A stretch of DNA of 64,000 bases from DAOSXA01 sp964526835 (GCA_964526835.1 CAZGMK010000009.1:1-64000), one strand, 5' to 3'. Positions 16,965 through 25,289 are shown, counted from the stretch's first letter. Notes: a model not told the origin generated them from the letters alone. Translations and numbers: made by a program.

Positions 16965-17177
16965 TTATCGGTGGTTGCTGTTGTCAGTCCAGCACTGGCT
17001 TCCGCCCTCGACACACCGGAGGCGAGTCGACCATTTCCCACTATAAGGGTCGTATTCGTTTATCAACACCCATGAACCATTCAGTCCAAGGTTGCATTTG
17101 GAACCCATGGTCCCAACTGCCACAAACAAGCCCACCGCAACCATCGCAGCTATCCGTCTCAGCTTCGGTGTAAACAT
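16965..17177 (-). CDS. Small Cys-containing exported peptide, cassette C
   Basis: A 70-residue peptide with basic start (FTPKLRR), hydrophobic segment (IAAMVAVGLFVAVGTMG) and cysteines at 28, 55 and 62. The C-terminal pair has the same C-x6-C spacing as in the cassette A peptide, and GSWV matches GVWV after the first Cys. Cys28 lacks a lipobox here, so it need not be lipidated. AAGGAGTAGTTT precedes the ATG, identical to the site before the cassette A peptide. Confidence 0.7.
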   Translation of the reverse strand: MFTPKLRRIAAMVAVGLFVAVGTMGSKCNLGLNGSWVLINEYDPYSGKWSTRLRCVEGGSQCWTDNSNHR

Positions 17178-17272
17178 AAACTACTCCTTCTTCATTCCGT
17201 TTGCCGATCACTTTCTGAACCCTTGCCAAGGTCCGTTGATGCGAACCTCGGACTTCACACTCCGCAACCAGA

Positions 17273-17346
17273 CATCACCTCCTCACACCGATTCAGAACG
17301 TTCTGAGCGCCGGGGTGGCGGAGGGTCGGTGTCGTCACGCCACCCC
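17273..17346 (-). promoter_or_regulatory. Conserved 5' leader: GC hairpin plus extended SD, cassette C
   Basis: The hairpin GGGGTGGCG/CGCCACCCC (17338-17346 with 17312-17320) has the same 17-base loop as in cassette B. AGGAGGTGATG follows, complementary to the 16S 3' end over about 10 bases. The ATG here opens only a 6-codon frame, so the SD-like element is conserved without a conserved ORF. Confidence 0.65.
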
Positions 17347-17417
17347 AGCCTCACGAGAGACACACGCTCGATGACGCTCAAACGTTGGGAACGTTGCTAA
17401 ACACGCCCATTAATACA

Positions 17418-17433
17418 TGCAACCGCCGTGCCG
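17418..17433 (-). promoter_or_regulatory. Sigma-54 (-24/-12) promoter, cassette C
   Basis: Minus strand CGGCAC-GGCGG-TTGCA fits the RpoN consensus with the GG and GC dinucleotides correctly spaced. About 25 bases upstream, ACAACC and GGATTGT form an imperfect dyad (17457-17475), a possible activator site also partly present in cassette B. The start codon of the peptide gene lies about 240 bases downstream. Confidence 0.75.
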
Positions 17434-17553
17434 AATGCGAAGACAATGCGATAACAATCCGCTAAGTGGTTGTCGTGCCATCGAATAAAGTTGTGCGCTA
17501 TGGAGTCGGAGGATGTGATGCGAAGCGGCGCAAAAAGGTCAATCATCGGATAT

Positions 17554-17618
17554 CGGGGTTTACCGTGCGAATTTGGCGGGTTTCCGTGCGAATTCGGGGG
17601 GTTAGCGTGCGAGTCAAA
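17554..17618. repeat. Tandem ~21-23-bp repeats, likely IS21-type element end remnant
   Basis: Three imperfect units share GGGTTTCCGTGCGAATTCGG, GGGGTTTACCGTGCGAATTTGG and GGGGTTAGCGTGCGAGTC. They differ in sequence from those at 1-69 but have the same layout expected at IS21-family ends. No transposase gene adjoins, so this is at most a remnant. Confidence 0.4.
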
Positions 17619-18031
17619 CCATAATCGACTCGTCCTCGGGCAGGAACCACGCTACAGTTCGGAGTTCGACAGGGTCTTGGGTTCGTCGAAGACGGAGCGA
17701 GAGCCTGCGGCTCGGGGCTATGCCACTGTGCAGAGTCTCGGCCCGTCAGGGACAGACTTGAGGCTCCGTGCAACTATCAACTGGTGTCCCGGCGTCCTGG
17801 AGCCTGGTCCCGGTTGCCCACCCAACGGGTGGGCCAAGACTTGTTTGGGCGCGACTTCCACCTCCTTAGTGCCTCACCCTCTCCTTCCGGGAGAGGGTGG
17901 CCGCAGGCCGGGTGAGGGTCCGGTTCTGTCCCCGGTTGCATCCGCTCTGCGGCCCTCTGCTGACGCAGGAGCGTCAGTGCCTGGCGTCCCACCGCAGAGC
18001 GATGGGACGAGATCGGGAAATGGGATTGGAC
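17619..18031. other. Noncoding interval with a widespread REP-like palindrome
   Basis: The open frame across this stretch translates the tandem repeats and has no protein-like composition. At about 17874-17925 CCTCACCCTCTCC...GGAGAGGGTGGCCG...CCGGGTGAGGG forms a palindrome of a type scattered through many GC-rich genomes. Nothing else is recognised. Confidence 0.5.
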
Positions 18032-20182
18032 TCAGGAATTGATGGTCGACAAACTATAGCGACGAATGCGCTTACGTACCGTACTTTCGGCAAGGCCGAG
18101 ACACCGCGCCGCCTGAGAGCGATTCCAACCCGTCCGCTCAAGAATACGCTCAAGCCACTCGCACTCGGAAAGGCAATCGCCGCCAAGCAGAAGATCGACC
18201 ATGCAACCAATGTCACCCGCCGAACGCATGGCCAACTCCTCAACCCGATACTTCAACTCCCGGACATTGCCCGGATAGTCCAGAACCGAAAACAAGAAGC
18301 CAAGGCGTTCGATGGCCTCGGCGTTGCCGTTGGTCCGGCAACTGCAGCCGCCGCAACCAAGGAAGTACTCCACCAGAGCAGGGATGTCCTCCGAACGCTC
18401 CGACAAAGGCGGCAGGTGGATCGGGATCTCATGCAGCCGGTGATACAGGTCCAGGCGGAATCTGCCATCGGCAACACACTGCTGCAGATCATGGTTGGTC
18501 GCCGCGATGATACGCACCGATAACGGACGGCTGCTATTGTCACCCAGCCGACGAACCTGCCTGGTCTCGATCACCTCGAGAAGCTTGGCCTGGAACTGCG
18601 GGCTGGCGTCCGCAATCTCGTTGAGATACAAGGTCCCGCCGTCAGCCTGTTCGATAAGACCAACGCGGTCGCTGTGGGCGCTCGTGAAGGCCCCCTTGCA
18701 GTGACCGAACAACTCCGCCTCGGCCAGGTCATTCGGAATAGCCGCGGTGTTGACCGGAACGAATTCACCTTGGAATCCGCTGTAGTGATGGATATAACGC
18801 GCCAGCAGGTCCTTGCCGGTGCCGGTTTCTCCGGTCAGAAGAACGGTCATATTCGACGGCGCGACTCGCCGGGCCAGCAAAAGTGCTTTCTTCATCGCCG
18901 GTGATGCGGCGATTATCGTCGGTGCACCATCGGGTGAAATGTCCCCGATGGGTGGCTCCGCAGACCCGTAAGCAGCCAAAGCGGTGTCGACTTTCTGAAG
19001 GTATGGCTTGACCTCTTCCTCGGCGAAGTACTCCCGGGCCATCCAGAGAAAAGCCTGACGTTCGCCGTTCTGATAAAGGCCCGAGACTCCGGCAAGATAC
19101 CGTGTAACGGCCAGCTCGTAGTTGGCACCGATGACACTGAACAGTTCGATGGCCTTACGGAACCATTCCCTGGCTTTGTCGGTATTGCCTTGGTGGTTCT
19201 CGATCCGGGCGAGGATCCGCCAGCAGGCGGCGATCTCGATCCGTTCGCCGATCTTCTCGGCAACCTTCAGGCCTTCGCGAGTGTACTTCTCGGCCTTGTC
19301 CCACTGTTGCATAGCGACATAGAGATCACCGAACAGGCGCTTGATCTGGGATACAAGTGCCGACTCGGGTGCGATCTTGAGCGAGAGTTCGAGACCCTGC
19401 TGCAGGGCCTCCTCAGCCTGGGCGTACTTGCCATCGAGGATATTGATCAGACCGAGGTTCTCGAAGTAGATGGCCTTCTCGCGGGGGTAGTCATCCAGAT
19501 ACGGCTTGGCTTTGGCGATAGTCTTACGCGCGGTTTTGATATCGCCCTTGAGAGCATGCGGGATCGCGGACATGATGTTGTACAGAATGTGCGGCTTACT
19601 TGTTCGAGGCAGGGTATCGGCGGAAAAGCGGGAGTAAGATAGCAGCGCCTCTCGGAGCTGCCCCATGCTCACTTGAACATGCGCAAGGTTGTGCGCAACC
19701 GAAACAGCCGCTTCGACCATGTTCAGTCCACTGTACGCCTTCAAACAAGACCGGAGACTTGATGTTGCCGCCGCAGTATTCCCAGACTTCAACTGAACGT
19801 ACGCCAGGCGATTGAGGGCTCGCGCTGCGTTCTTGTAGTCCTTACACCTCAGGAAGCTCGCGTACGCCTCTATCAGGTGCTCCTGCGATTCATGTAGATT
19901 ACCAAGCGCAGACTCGCGCCAACCCACGATGAACTTAGCTCTTCCGAATAGGTCAGTGCGATCGCTGAACCTCAGTACCTCAATAGCGGAGGATATACGC
20001 GCCTGTTCGTAAGCGCCGGTGTACAAGGCAATCTCTGAGCGCAGAATGCAGCGGTAAGCTCGCGCTTCCGTATCAAGACACGAGTCGTCGACTGCATCAA
20101 GCGCCTCCTCGGCGGCATCGTACTGATCCGCGCTGAGGAGTTTTTCAATTTCTCGAAACTGTCGATCGATCTGCGGTGTCAT
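18032..20182 (-). CDS. TPR-fused sigma-54-dependent transcriptional activator
   Basis: A 716-residue regulator. Residues about 1-400 are TPR-like helical repeats, replacing the usual receiver domain; about 420-650 are the AAA+ domain; a Fis-type helix-turn-helix is at about 677-715 (NRSQAARCLGLAESTVRKRI). Walker A GETGTGKD is at 451-458. The loop that contacts sigma-54 reads GAFTSA (497-502) instead of GAFTGA, and Walker B reads GGTLYLNEI with Asn521 in place of Asp; both are uncommon and could reduce activity. ATG at 20182 has GGGAGAACC upstream. It is the only such activator in view and lies next to two -24/-12 promoters, so it probably drives cassettes B and C. Confidence 0.85.
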   Translation of the reverse strand: MTPQIDRQFREIEKLLSADQYDAAEEALDAVDDSCLDTEARAYRCILRSEIALYTGAYEQARISSAIEVLRFSDRTDLFGRAKFIVGWRESALGNLHESQEHLIEAYASFLRCKDYKNAARALNRLAYVQLKSGNTAAATSSLRSCLKAYSGLNMVEAAVSVAHNLAHVQVSMGQLREALLSYSRFSADTLPRTSKPHILYNIMSAIPHALKGDIKTARKTIAKAKPYLDDYPREKAIYFENLGLINILDGKYAQAEEALQQGLELSLKIAPESALVSQIKRLFGDLYVAMQQWDKAEKYTREGLKVAEKIGERIEIAACWRILARIENHQGNTDKAREWFRKAIELFSVIGANYELAVTRYLAGVSGLYQNGERQAFLWMAREYFAEEEVKPYLQKVDTALAAYGSAEPPIGDISPDGAPTIIAASPAMKKALLLARRVAPSNMTVLLTGETGTGKDLLARYIHHYSGFQGEFVPVNTAAIPNDLAEAELFGHCKGAFTSAHSDRVGLIEQADGGTLYLNEIADASPQFQAKLLEVIETRQVRRLGDNSSRPLSVRIIAATNHDLQQCVADGRFRLDLYHRLHEIPIHLPPLSERSEDIPALVEYFLGCGGCSCRTNGNAEAIERLGFLFSVLDYPGNVRELKYRVEELAMRSAGDIGCMVDLLLGGDCLSECEWLERILERTGWNRSQAARCLGLAESTVRKRIRRYSLSTINS

Positions 20183-20465
20183 CGGTTCTCCCATCGATAT
20201 CAAAGCCGGGCTCACTGTAATCTATTATCTGGATCAGCAGCTCAAATAGGATGTACTTGGTGAAGAAGACGACTGGGTATTCGTTGGACAACTCCGGCGA
20301 CTTGTGAGGATCGTTCCAACCCGAGTCATCCCCGCTCGGTGTGGGGCGGCCGTCGGTCATCGTGGCCGTGACAGCGTTGGGGCCGGGGCAGACCGCATTC
20401 GCCGATGTTCCCATTACAACCACCCCCAACACCAGCACCATCATCAACGATATTACCTTACGCAT
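20145..20465 (-). CDS. Small exported protein co-transcribed with the sigma-54 activator
   Basis: A 106-residue protein with a standard signal peptide (MRKVISLMMVLVLGVVVMGTSANA, cleavage after ANA) and a mature part of about 80 residues rich in Asp, Pro and Thr, with one hydrophobic stretch (VVFFTKYILFELLIQIIDY). GATGAGGT precedes the ATG at 20465. Its 3' end overlaps the activator start by 38 bases, so the two are co-transcribed. No family recognised; it may be a signal or sensor partner for the activator. Confidence 0.6.
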   Translation of the reverse strand: MRKVISLMMVLVLGVVVMGTSANAVCPGPNAVTATMTDGRPTPSGDDSGWNDPHKSPELSNEYPVVFFTKYILFELLIQIIDYSEPGFDIDGRTDDTADRSTVSRN

Positions 20466-20919
20466 ATGACTATACCTCATCGGGCGGCTGTTCCTTTCGG
20501 AATGTCTCAGTACCATACCCGCTGTGTCCGAGTAACTCATATTTTCTGATCTGTTTGTGTCCGATTCCTCTGCTACTCCAAGGAACGGCATATCCCCAAA
20601 TGTGTCAAGCGAAAAATGACAAAATGTCGGTCAAAAACGGGCCTGGACAGGTGTTTTGGGCGTTTCACTGCCAGCATCTGGCAGGTCGGACTGCAACCGC
20701 ACAGTTGTCTTTGGCCTACTTCTGTGCGAACCGCCGGATCCAAACGTTTGAGCCCGCCACCCATCGTAGTGCGAAAGAACGCCCTTTCGGGCGAACTGAA
20801 CTGTTTGTAGTCGAAGGACAATCGTCTCTTCATTGTCACATACTTGAGCCGGACCGGCCGCATGGTTATATTCAGTCACTGATTCAACACGATGAACGAG
20901 AATGCACAAGGAGCCACCA
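20466..20919. other. Divergent intergenic region
   Basis: No convincing gene. It separates the leftward activator operon from the rightward gene at 20920. TTGACA on the minus strand (20603-20608) could be a -35 element, but no good -10 follows at the right distance. A palindrome CGCCCTTTCGGGCG lies at 20780-20793. Confidence 0.4.
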
Positions 20920-21156
20920 ATGACTGAACCCGGAATGACCGGTGAAATCAGAACCGACATGGATCAGGAGTACACGGATATACCAGCGCGCCAATGGGGC
21001 GAAGCAGTCTTCAACATAAGCGGCGAGGAACTGGTCATGGAAATCAGCCTCGAGGACAAGCCGGTGGTCGCGTTAATGGCGGGTGAGGACGCAGTCTGGA
21101 AGGGGACACTTGAGGGTCTCAAGATGCTGCTGCGCGGCGAGATCAAGGCACGTTAA
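20920..21156 (+). CDS. Small acidic hypothetical protein
   Basis: A 78-residue cytoplasmic protein, acidic, with no cysteine, signal or membrane segment. The middle (VFNISGEELVMEISLEDKPVVALM) is probably a strand-rich fold. AAGGAG lies six bases before the ATG at 20920, so the in-frame ATG at 20902 is less likely. It ends 13 bases before the acetyltransferase gene and is likely co-transcribed. Function unknown. Confidence 0.6.
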   Translation: MTEPGMTGEIRTDMDQEYTDIPARQWGEAVFNISGEELVMEISLEDKPVVALMAGEDAVWKGTLEGLKMLLRGEIKAR

Positions 21157-21169
21157 GGGAATTACACCA

Positions 21170-22195
21170 ATGATCGACACTGTATCCGTCAACACCGCCG
21201 AATTCACCGACGAGCACTGGCAGCAATACTTCGCTCTCAGGCAGGCGCTGCACCAGAAGTACGGGGCGCCACTGAAACTGAACTCGTGGCAGACGCTGAA
21301 GGAGCAGGCGCTCTCCGGCTACGAGAACTTTCCGGCCTATTACCATGCTGTACTAAACAGCGACGGCGACCTGGTTGGATGGATTGACTTCTTTGTCCGC
21401 AACGTTGATACGCCCGAGGTCATGGCCTTCCCCCGCATGGAGGCCCTTTACGACACTATCCCCGACGAAGTCTCCGGGGCCCTGGCGACCTGGCTGCTGC
21501 CACTGCTCGACAAGCACGGCCTGGACAAGCTGTACTGCAACGCCTGGCGTGATGCCTGGTCAGATGTTGTTCGCAGCTGGGGGGGACATCAATTTGCACG
21601 CTGCGACGAATTCGCGCTCACTCTCAGTCAGGCCAGGCGCGACCTGATCGCCGAATGGCAAGGATACGGCGCGAAGAACAACCCGGACCTCGATCTCTCC
21701 TTCCACGACCACATTCCCGAGCCAATGTTAGATGATTACATCGCGCTGATGCAGATTGGTCTGCAGGACATGCCGGAAGAGGAGGAATCGGACATTCCGC
21801 ATGAGTTCGACCGCGCCGAACTGGAGGGCTACCACAAGTGGCTCAGATCTAACAACATGGTTCAGTACCATGCCTTCCTGACAAACGAGGATGATAGGCT
21901 GGTCGGACTGAGTGACCTCTCGGTCGACCGCAATAGTCCCGGCACGGCGGATCAATTCATGACCGTCGTAGCACCGGCGTACCGCGGCCGCGGTTTGGCT
22001 AAATGGATGAAGGCTGCAATGTTCGAACATATCGAGCGCGAAGTCGTAGGGCTGGAAAGAATGCGTACACGGATGCGGACTGTCAACGAACCAATCCAGC
22101 ATCTGAACGTGCAGATGGGCTTCAGGATTGGACGGCAGGGACGAGAGTTCAGGGTGCAGCGGGAGGGGCTGCTCAAGGCCGCGAATTCGGGATAG
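21170..22195 (+). CDS. GNAT-family acetyltransferase, tandem domain
   Basis: A 341-residue protein with two GNAT-like halves. The C-terminal half carries the acetyl-CoA loop AYRGRGLAKWMKAAM (Q/R-x-x-G-x-G/A type) and the later NEPIQHLNVQMGF motif; the N-terminal half is degenerate. The two-domain build is shared with mycothiol-synthase-like and similar enzymes. The start is the ATG at 21170, after AAGGGA; the open frame extends back into the upstream gene and is a shadow there. Substrate unknown. Confidence 0.75.
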   Translation: MIDTVSVNTAEFTDEHWQQYFALRQALHQKYGAPLKLNSWQTLKEQALSGYENFPAYYHAVLNSDGDLVGWIDFFVRNVDTPEVMAFPRMEALYDTIPDEVSGALATWLLPLLDKHGLDKLYCNAWRDAWSDVVRSWGGHQFARCDEFALTLSQARRDLIAEWQGYGAKNNPDLDLSFHDHIPEPMLDDYIALMQIGLQDMPEEEESDIPHEFDRAELEGYHKWLRSNNMVQYHAFLTNEDDRLVGLSDLSVDRNSPGTADQFMTVVAPAYRGRGLAKWMKAAMFEHIEREVVGLERMRTRMRTVNEPIQHLNVQMGFRIGRQGREFRVQREGLLKAANSG

Positions 22196-22290
22196 GGTTG
22201 TTCGGGGCCCTCCCTGCGAACATCCGCCGCTGTCATGCGTTGCTCTCTTAGCGGCAGTTGTGAATTCCAAGGCATGAAGGAGCACCGCGT

Positions 22291-23010
22291 ATGCGTTCTG
22301 TAGAAGATAAAGTCGCCGTAGTCACCGGGGCCTCAAGGGGAATCGGTGCGGCGATCGCCCGCCATTTCGCCAAAGCCAAAGCCAACGTTGTCATGTGCGC
22401 CCGACACCTGGAGAACCTCGAGAAGGCCGCCCGCGACCTGGGGCTGCCGGAGTCCGATTTCCTGATTGTCCCGGCGGATGTCGGCACGGCCGACGGGATC
22501 CGACGGGTGGTCGACCAAACCATCGAGAAATTCGGACAGATCGATTTCTTCATAAACAACGCTGGAATCGGTCTGCGCAAGCCGGTCATCGAGACATCCG
22601 AGGAAGAGTACGATCGATTGTTCGATACCAATGTCAAGGCGATCTTCCTGTCCTTCCAGACGGTGCTGCCGCAGATGCTCAAGCGCGGCCAGGGCCATAT
22701 CATCAACATTTCGTCACTAGCGGCCAAAGGGACGCCGCCGCAGATGTCGATCTATGCCGCCTCCAAGGCCGCGATCAACGCCATGAGCGATTCGGTGGGC
22801 TCGGAAGTACGCGCCGAGGGCATCAAGGTGAGTGTCCTCTCCCCAGCCTCGACCGACACGCGGATGCTGGACCGGGTGAGTTCCGATACGTCCGGTATCA
22901 AACGCCTGACTCCGGATGAGGTCGCGGAGGCGGTCATCTACCTGGCCACCCAGAACGAAAACGCGTGGACTTCCTCGGTGGATATCAGACCGCTGTTCGT
23001 GAAGAAGTAG
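22291..23010 (+). CDS. SDR-family oxidoreductase
   Basis: A 239-residue classical short-chain dehydrogenase: TGASRGIG cofactor loop (about 13-20), NNAG near 89, catalytic Ser in NISSLAA and Tyr-Lys in YAASKAA. It resembles 3-oxoacyl-ACP reductase/FabG-type enzymes, but the C-terminal part (ending DIRPLFVKK) does not match FabG closely, so I assign only the superfamily. ATGAAGGAGCACCGCGT precedes the ATG. Lone gene. Confidence 0.8.
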   Translation: MRSVEDKVAVVTGASRGIGAAIARHFAKAKANVVMCARHLENLEKAARDLGLPESDFLIVPADVGTADGIRRVVDQTIEKFGQIDFFINNAGIGLRKPVIETSEEEYDRLFDTNVKAIFLSFQTVLPQMLKRGQGHIINISSLAAKGTPPQMSIYAASKAAINAMSDSVGSEVRAEGIKVSVLSPASTDTRMLDRVSSDTSGIKRLTPDEVAEAVIYLATQNENAWTSSVDIRPLFVKK

Positions 23011-23195
23011 CGCAGTGGCTGCGGATGCGTGATGAACGGTGTCGCTTGCCAACCGGACTTCTCCTCGCTACCCTCACGTGGCAGCCACGGGGGCGAGAAA
23101 TAGAACGTCTGGCGGCGTCACTGCAAACTCGCTCGGGCTGTGACCGTGCGGACATGAGGTGAAGAGTGTGACGTTACAGGGGCGGTACAAGACAC

Positions 23196-24095
23196 CTAAA
23201 ACAACCTCTCCCGCTTCGCCAGGAAAGCATAGAGCGCTTTGTCGAACGGCATCGACGTATCAATCGGGTAGTAGTCTATGTTCGACTGACGGCAGGCCGA
23301 GGCGATTGTGTTCGCAAAGCCCGTCACCGCCTTTGAGAAATCGCCCTTGATCTGGTAGGGCAGGGTGGTCATCTCCTCGCCGGTTTCCATGTCCTTGAAA
23401 ATCGCCTCGCGCGGAAACGCAAAATCGCGCTCCCGCGGATCCAGGATATGAAAGACAATCACCTCGTGCTGGTTGTAACGGAAGTGCTTCAGGCCACTGA
23501 TGATCTTCTCGGCTTCATCCAGAAGGTCCGACATCACTATCACCAGCCCGCGGCGCTTGATCCGCTCGGCCATCTCGTGAAGCGCCGTTGCTATGTCGGT
23601 CTTGTCCGAGGGGGTCTGCATCGCGACCTCGTTGAGCAGCACATGCAGGTGACCCGGTTTCGACCGCGGCGGGATGTACCGCCGAATTGCCTCGTCGAAG
23701 GTCACCAGCCCGACTGCATCTCGCTGGCGCAGCATCATGTATGACAGCGCCCCGGCCAACAGACCGGCGTAATCGAGTTTGCTGAGGCGGTCGCCCGACT
23801 GATAGGCCATCGACCGGGAGCAATCGAGCAGCAGGTAGCCCTTGAGATTGGTCTCTTCCTCATACTGCTTGATGTAATAGCGGTCCGACTTGCCGTAAAC
23901 CTTCCAGTCGATATCGCGGATGTTGTCGCCCGGCATGTACTGGCGATGCTCGGCGAACTCGACAGAGAAACCGTGGTAAGGCGAGCGATGCAGTCCGGCA
24001 ATGAAGCCCTCGACCACCATACGGGCCTTGAGCTCCATGCCCTTCAGCTTGGAAACTGTCTCGGGGTTGAGGTATTTGCGATAGTCCGGCATCAT
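23196..24095 (-). CDS. DUF58 domain protein
   Basis: A 299-residue protein starting PDYRKYLNPETVSKLKG, the usual opening of this family. It contains the DUF58 signature (YMPGDNIRDIDWKVYGKSD) and a von Willebrand A-like half with a MIDAS-type DCSRSM motif (DxSxS) and LVTFDEAIRRYIPPR. Family members usually lie beside a MoxR ATPase and BatA/BatB genes; none is present here, so it is an orphan. TATAAT ends six bases before the ATG at 24095, which would give a nearly leaderless transcript. Confidence 0.85.
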   Translation of the reverse strand: MMPDYRKYLNPETVSKLKGMELKARMVVEGFIAGLHRSPYHGFSVEFAEHRQYMPGDNIRDIDWKVYGKSDRYYIKQYEEETNLKGYLLLDCSRSMAYQSGDRLSKLDYAGLLAGALSYMMLRQRDAVGLVTFDEAIRRYIPPRSKPGHLHVLLNEVAMQTPSDKTDIATALHEMAERIKRRGLVIVMSDLLDEAEKIISGLKHFRYNQHEVIVFHILDPRERDFAFPREAIFKDMETGEEMTTLPYQIKGDFSKAVTGFANTIASACRQSNIDYYPIDTSMPFDKALYAFLAKRERLF

Positions 24096-24163
24096 TGCTC
24101 TATTATACGCGGCGACGCCGTGCGAATCCATGATTTATTGGCGACTCATCGAGCCCGGTTGCT

Positions 24164-24574
24164 TCAGCTCCATAGCCCCAGTATGACGGCCACAATTACC
24201 AAGCCGACAGCATGGTACAGTACATTGACCACCGTCAGACCCCGTGGCCGCGTCTCGAACGAATCATTGACCCACATTGAGGCCAGAATGAAACTGATCG
24301 CCACGAGAATGGCCAGCTGGATGGTCTCACCGACACTACTGAATCCGGTCCAGATCATCAGGCGGGCGATTCCATACGAGGCCAGGAAGGCTGCGATAAT
24401 CGCCCACAGGTAATTGACGGGCTTGAAGTCGGCGGCTATTTGCTCCTGGCTCTTGCCGATCAGCCGCATCCAGGCGCGGCCGAAAAGGACAGGGGAATAC
24501 CACAGGGCTCCCAGCGCCATGTAGGCGATGGCGGCGACAAACACCGCCAGGTAATTGATACTGTGAGCTTCCAT
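24164..24574 (-). CDS. DUF1761 membrane protein
   Basis: A 136-residue protein with about four membrane helices. The first helix NYLAVFVAAIAYMALGALWYSPVLFGRAWM, with its WYSP..FG..W pattern, identifies the DUF1761 family. AAAGGAGCAGTTCC precedes the ATG. Its function is not known; it is not clearly in an operon. Confidence 0.8.
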   Translation of the reverse strand: MEAHSINYLAVFVAAIAYMALGALWYSPVLFGRAWMRLIGKSQEQIAADFKPVNYLWAIIAAFLASYGIARLMIWTGFSSVGETIQLAILVAISFILASMWVNDSFETRPRGLTVVNVLYHAVGLVIVAVILGLWS

Positions 24575-25060
24575 TGGAACTGCTCCTTTGAGTCTCAGCC
24601 GAGCTACGCCGCCCGAGCCGGTTAGTCTTTGTGGACTTTGTCGGTTTGATGCGCGCTAGAATGAAAACGTCGGCGCGGGCCGGGGGTTCCCGAAGCCGGC
24701 AGCCCACGGGGGAGACGAGACCGCGGAGCGGCGACCGTCGGTGTTGACCGGCAACCAGAAAGTCATCCGCCTGCAGACTCACCACGGGCGGGCGAATTCA
24801 CACTCGACTCTAACAGCCGCCTCATTCTTTCGTAAACAACAAACCTTATCCTGAGATCAATCCGTACCCACATTCACTCGGTCCCACCGTCTCAGCGTGG
24901 TCCCATCCTCGAGTGACAATTGCCAAAGAACCCCGGCTCCCAACCGGGGTTTTCTTAATGACATTGCATTTCATTTACACTTTGCATTTCGGTCACATCA
25001 ACGTAACACGTGTGAAGGAGCTTGGAGCACTGTCCGGCGGCCCTAATGATCGGAGCACTT
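24575..25060. other. Intergenic region
   Basis: No gene seen. Frames across it have no ribosome site or protein-like composition. It contains the terminator at 24931-24956 and a promoter-like TTGCAT-rich stretch near 24964-24990 before the small gene at 25061. Confidence 0.45.
24931..24956. terminator. Rho-independent terminator, probably bidirectional
   Basis: CCCCGG and CCGGGG pair around a 7-base loop, with TTTTCTT after it on the plus strand and TTCTTT after it on the minus strand. No clear plus-strand gene precedes it, so a small RNA or lost gene could be its client. Confidence 0.7.
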
Positions 25061-25225
25061 ATGCCACCAAAGAGAGAAGTTCCCCTGGCCGAAGATCACA
25101 AGCGCAAGCGTTACTGGCACCTTTACAGTCTGCAGTCGCTGTCACCATCGAAGTTTGTCGATGTGGTTCAGCGGGTTATCGCCGGCCACTGTCACCTGGT
25201 CGGACGGCGCAGCGAAGCCGGCTAG
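25061..25225 (+). CDS. Small basic hypothetical protein
   Basis: A 54-residue frame (MPPKREVPLAEDHKRKRYWHLYSLQS...), basic with His and Arg, no signal. GGAG lies six bases before the ATG. No family recognised. Isolated between a terminator and a repeat, so its reality is moderate at best. Confidence 0.4.
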   Translation: MPPKREVPLAEDHKRKRYWHLYSLQSLSPSKFVDVVQRVIAGHCHLVGRRSEAG

Positions 25226-25289
25226 TAGGGACACCGGCGACTAGTCGCGTTGAGACCGTGAGGCCTGTTGGCTAGATCCCTGGCCAGCT

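Noticed and set aside
17470..18042. 190-residue plus-strand open frame
   Set aside because: It reads through tandem repeats and a palindromic repeat, has no ribosome site or protein-like composition, and overlaps the activator 3' end.
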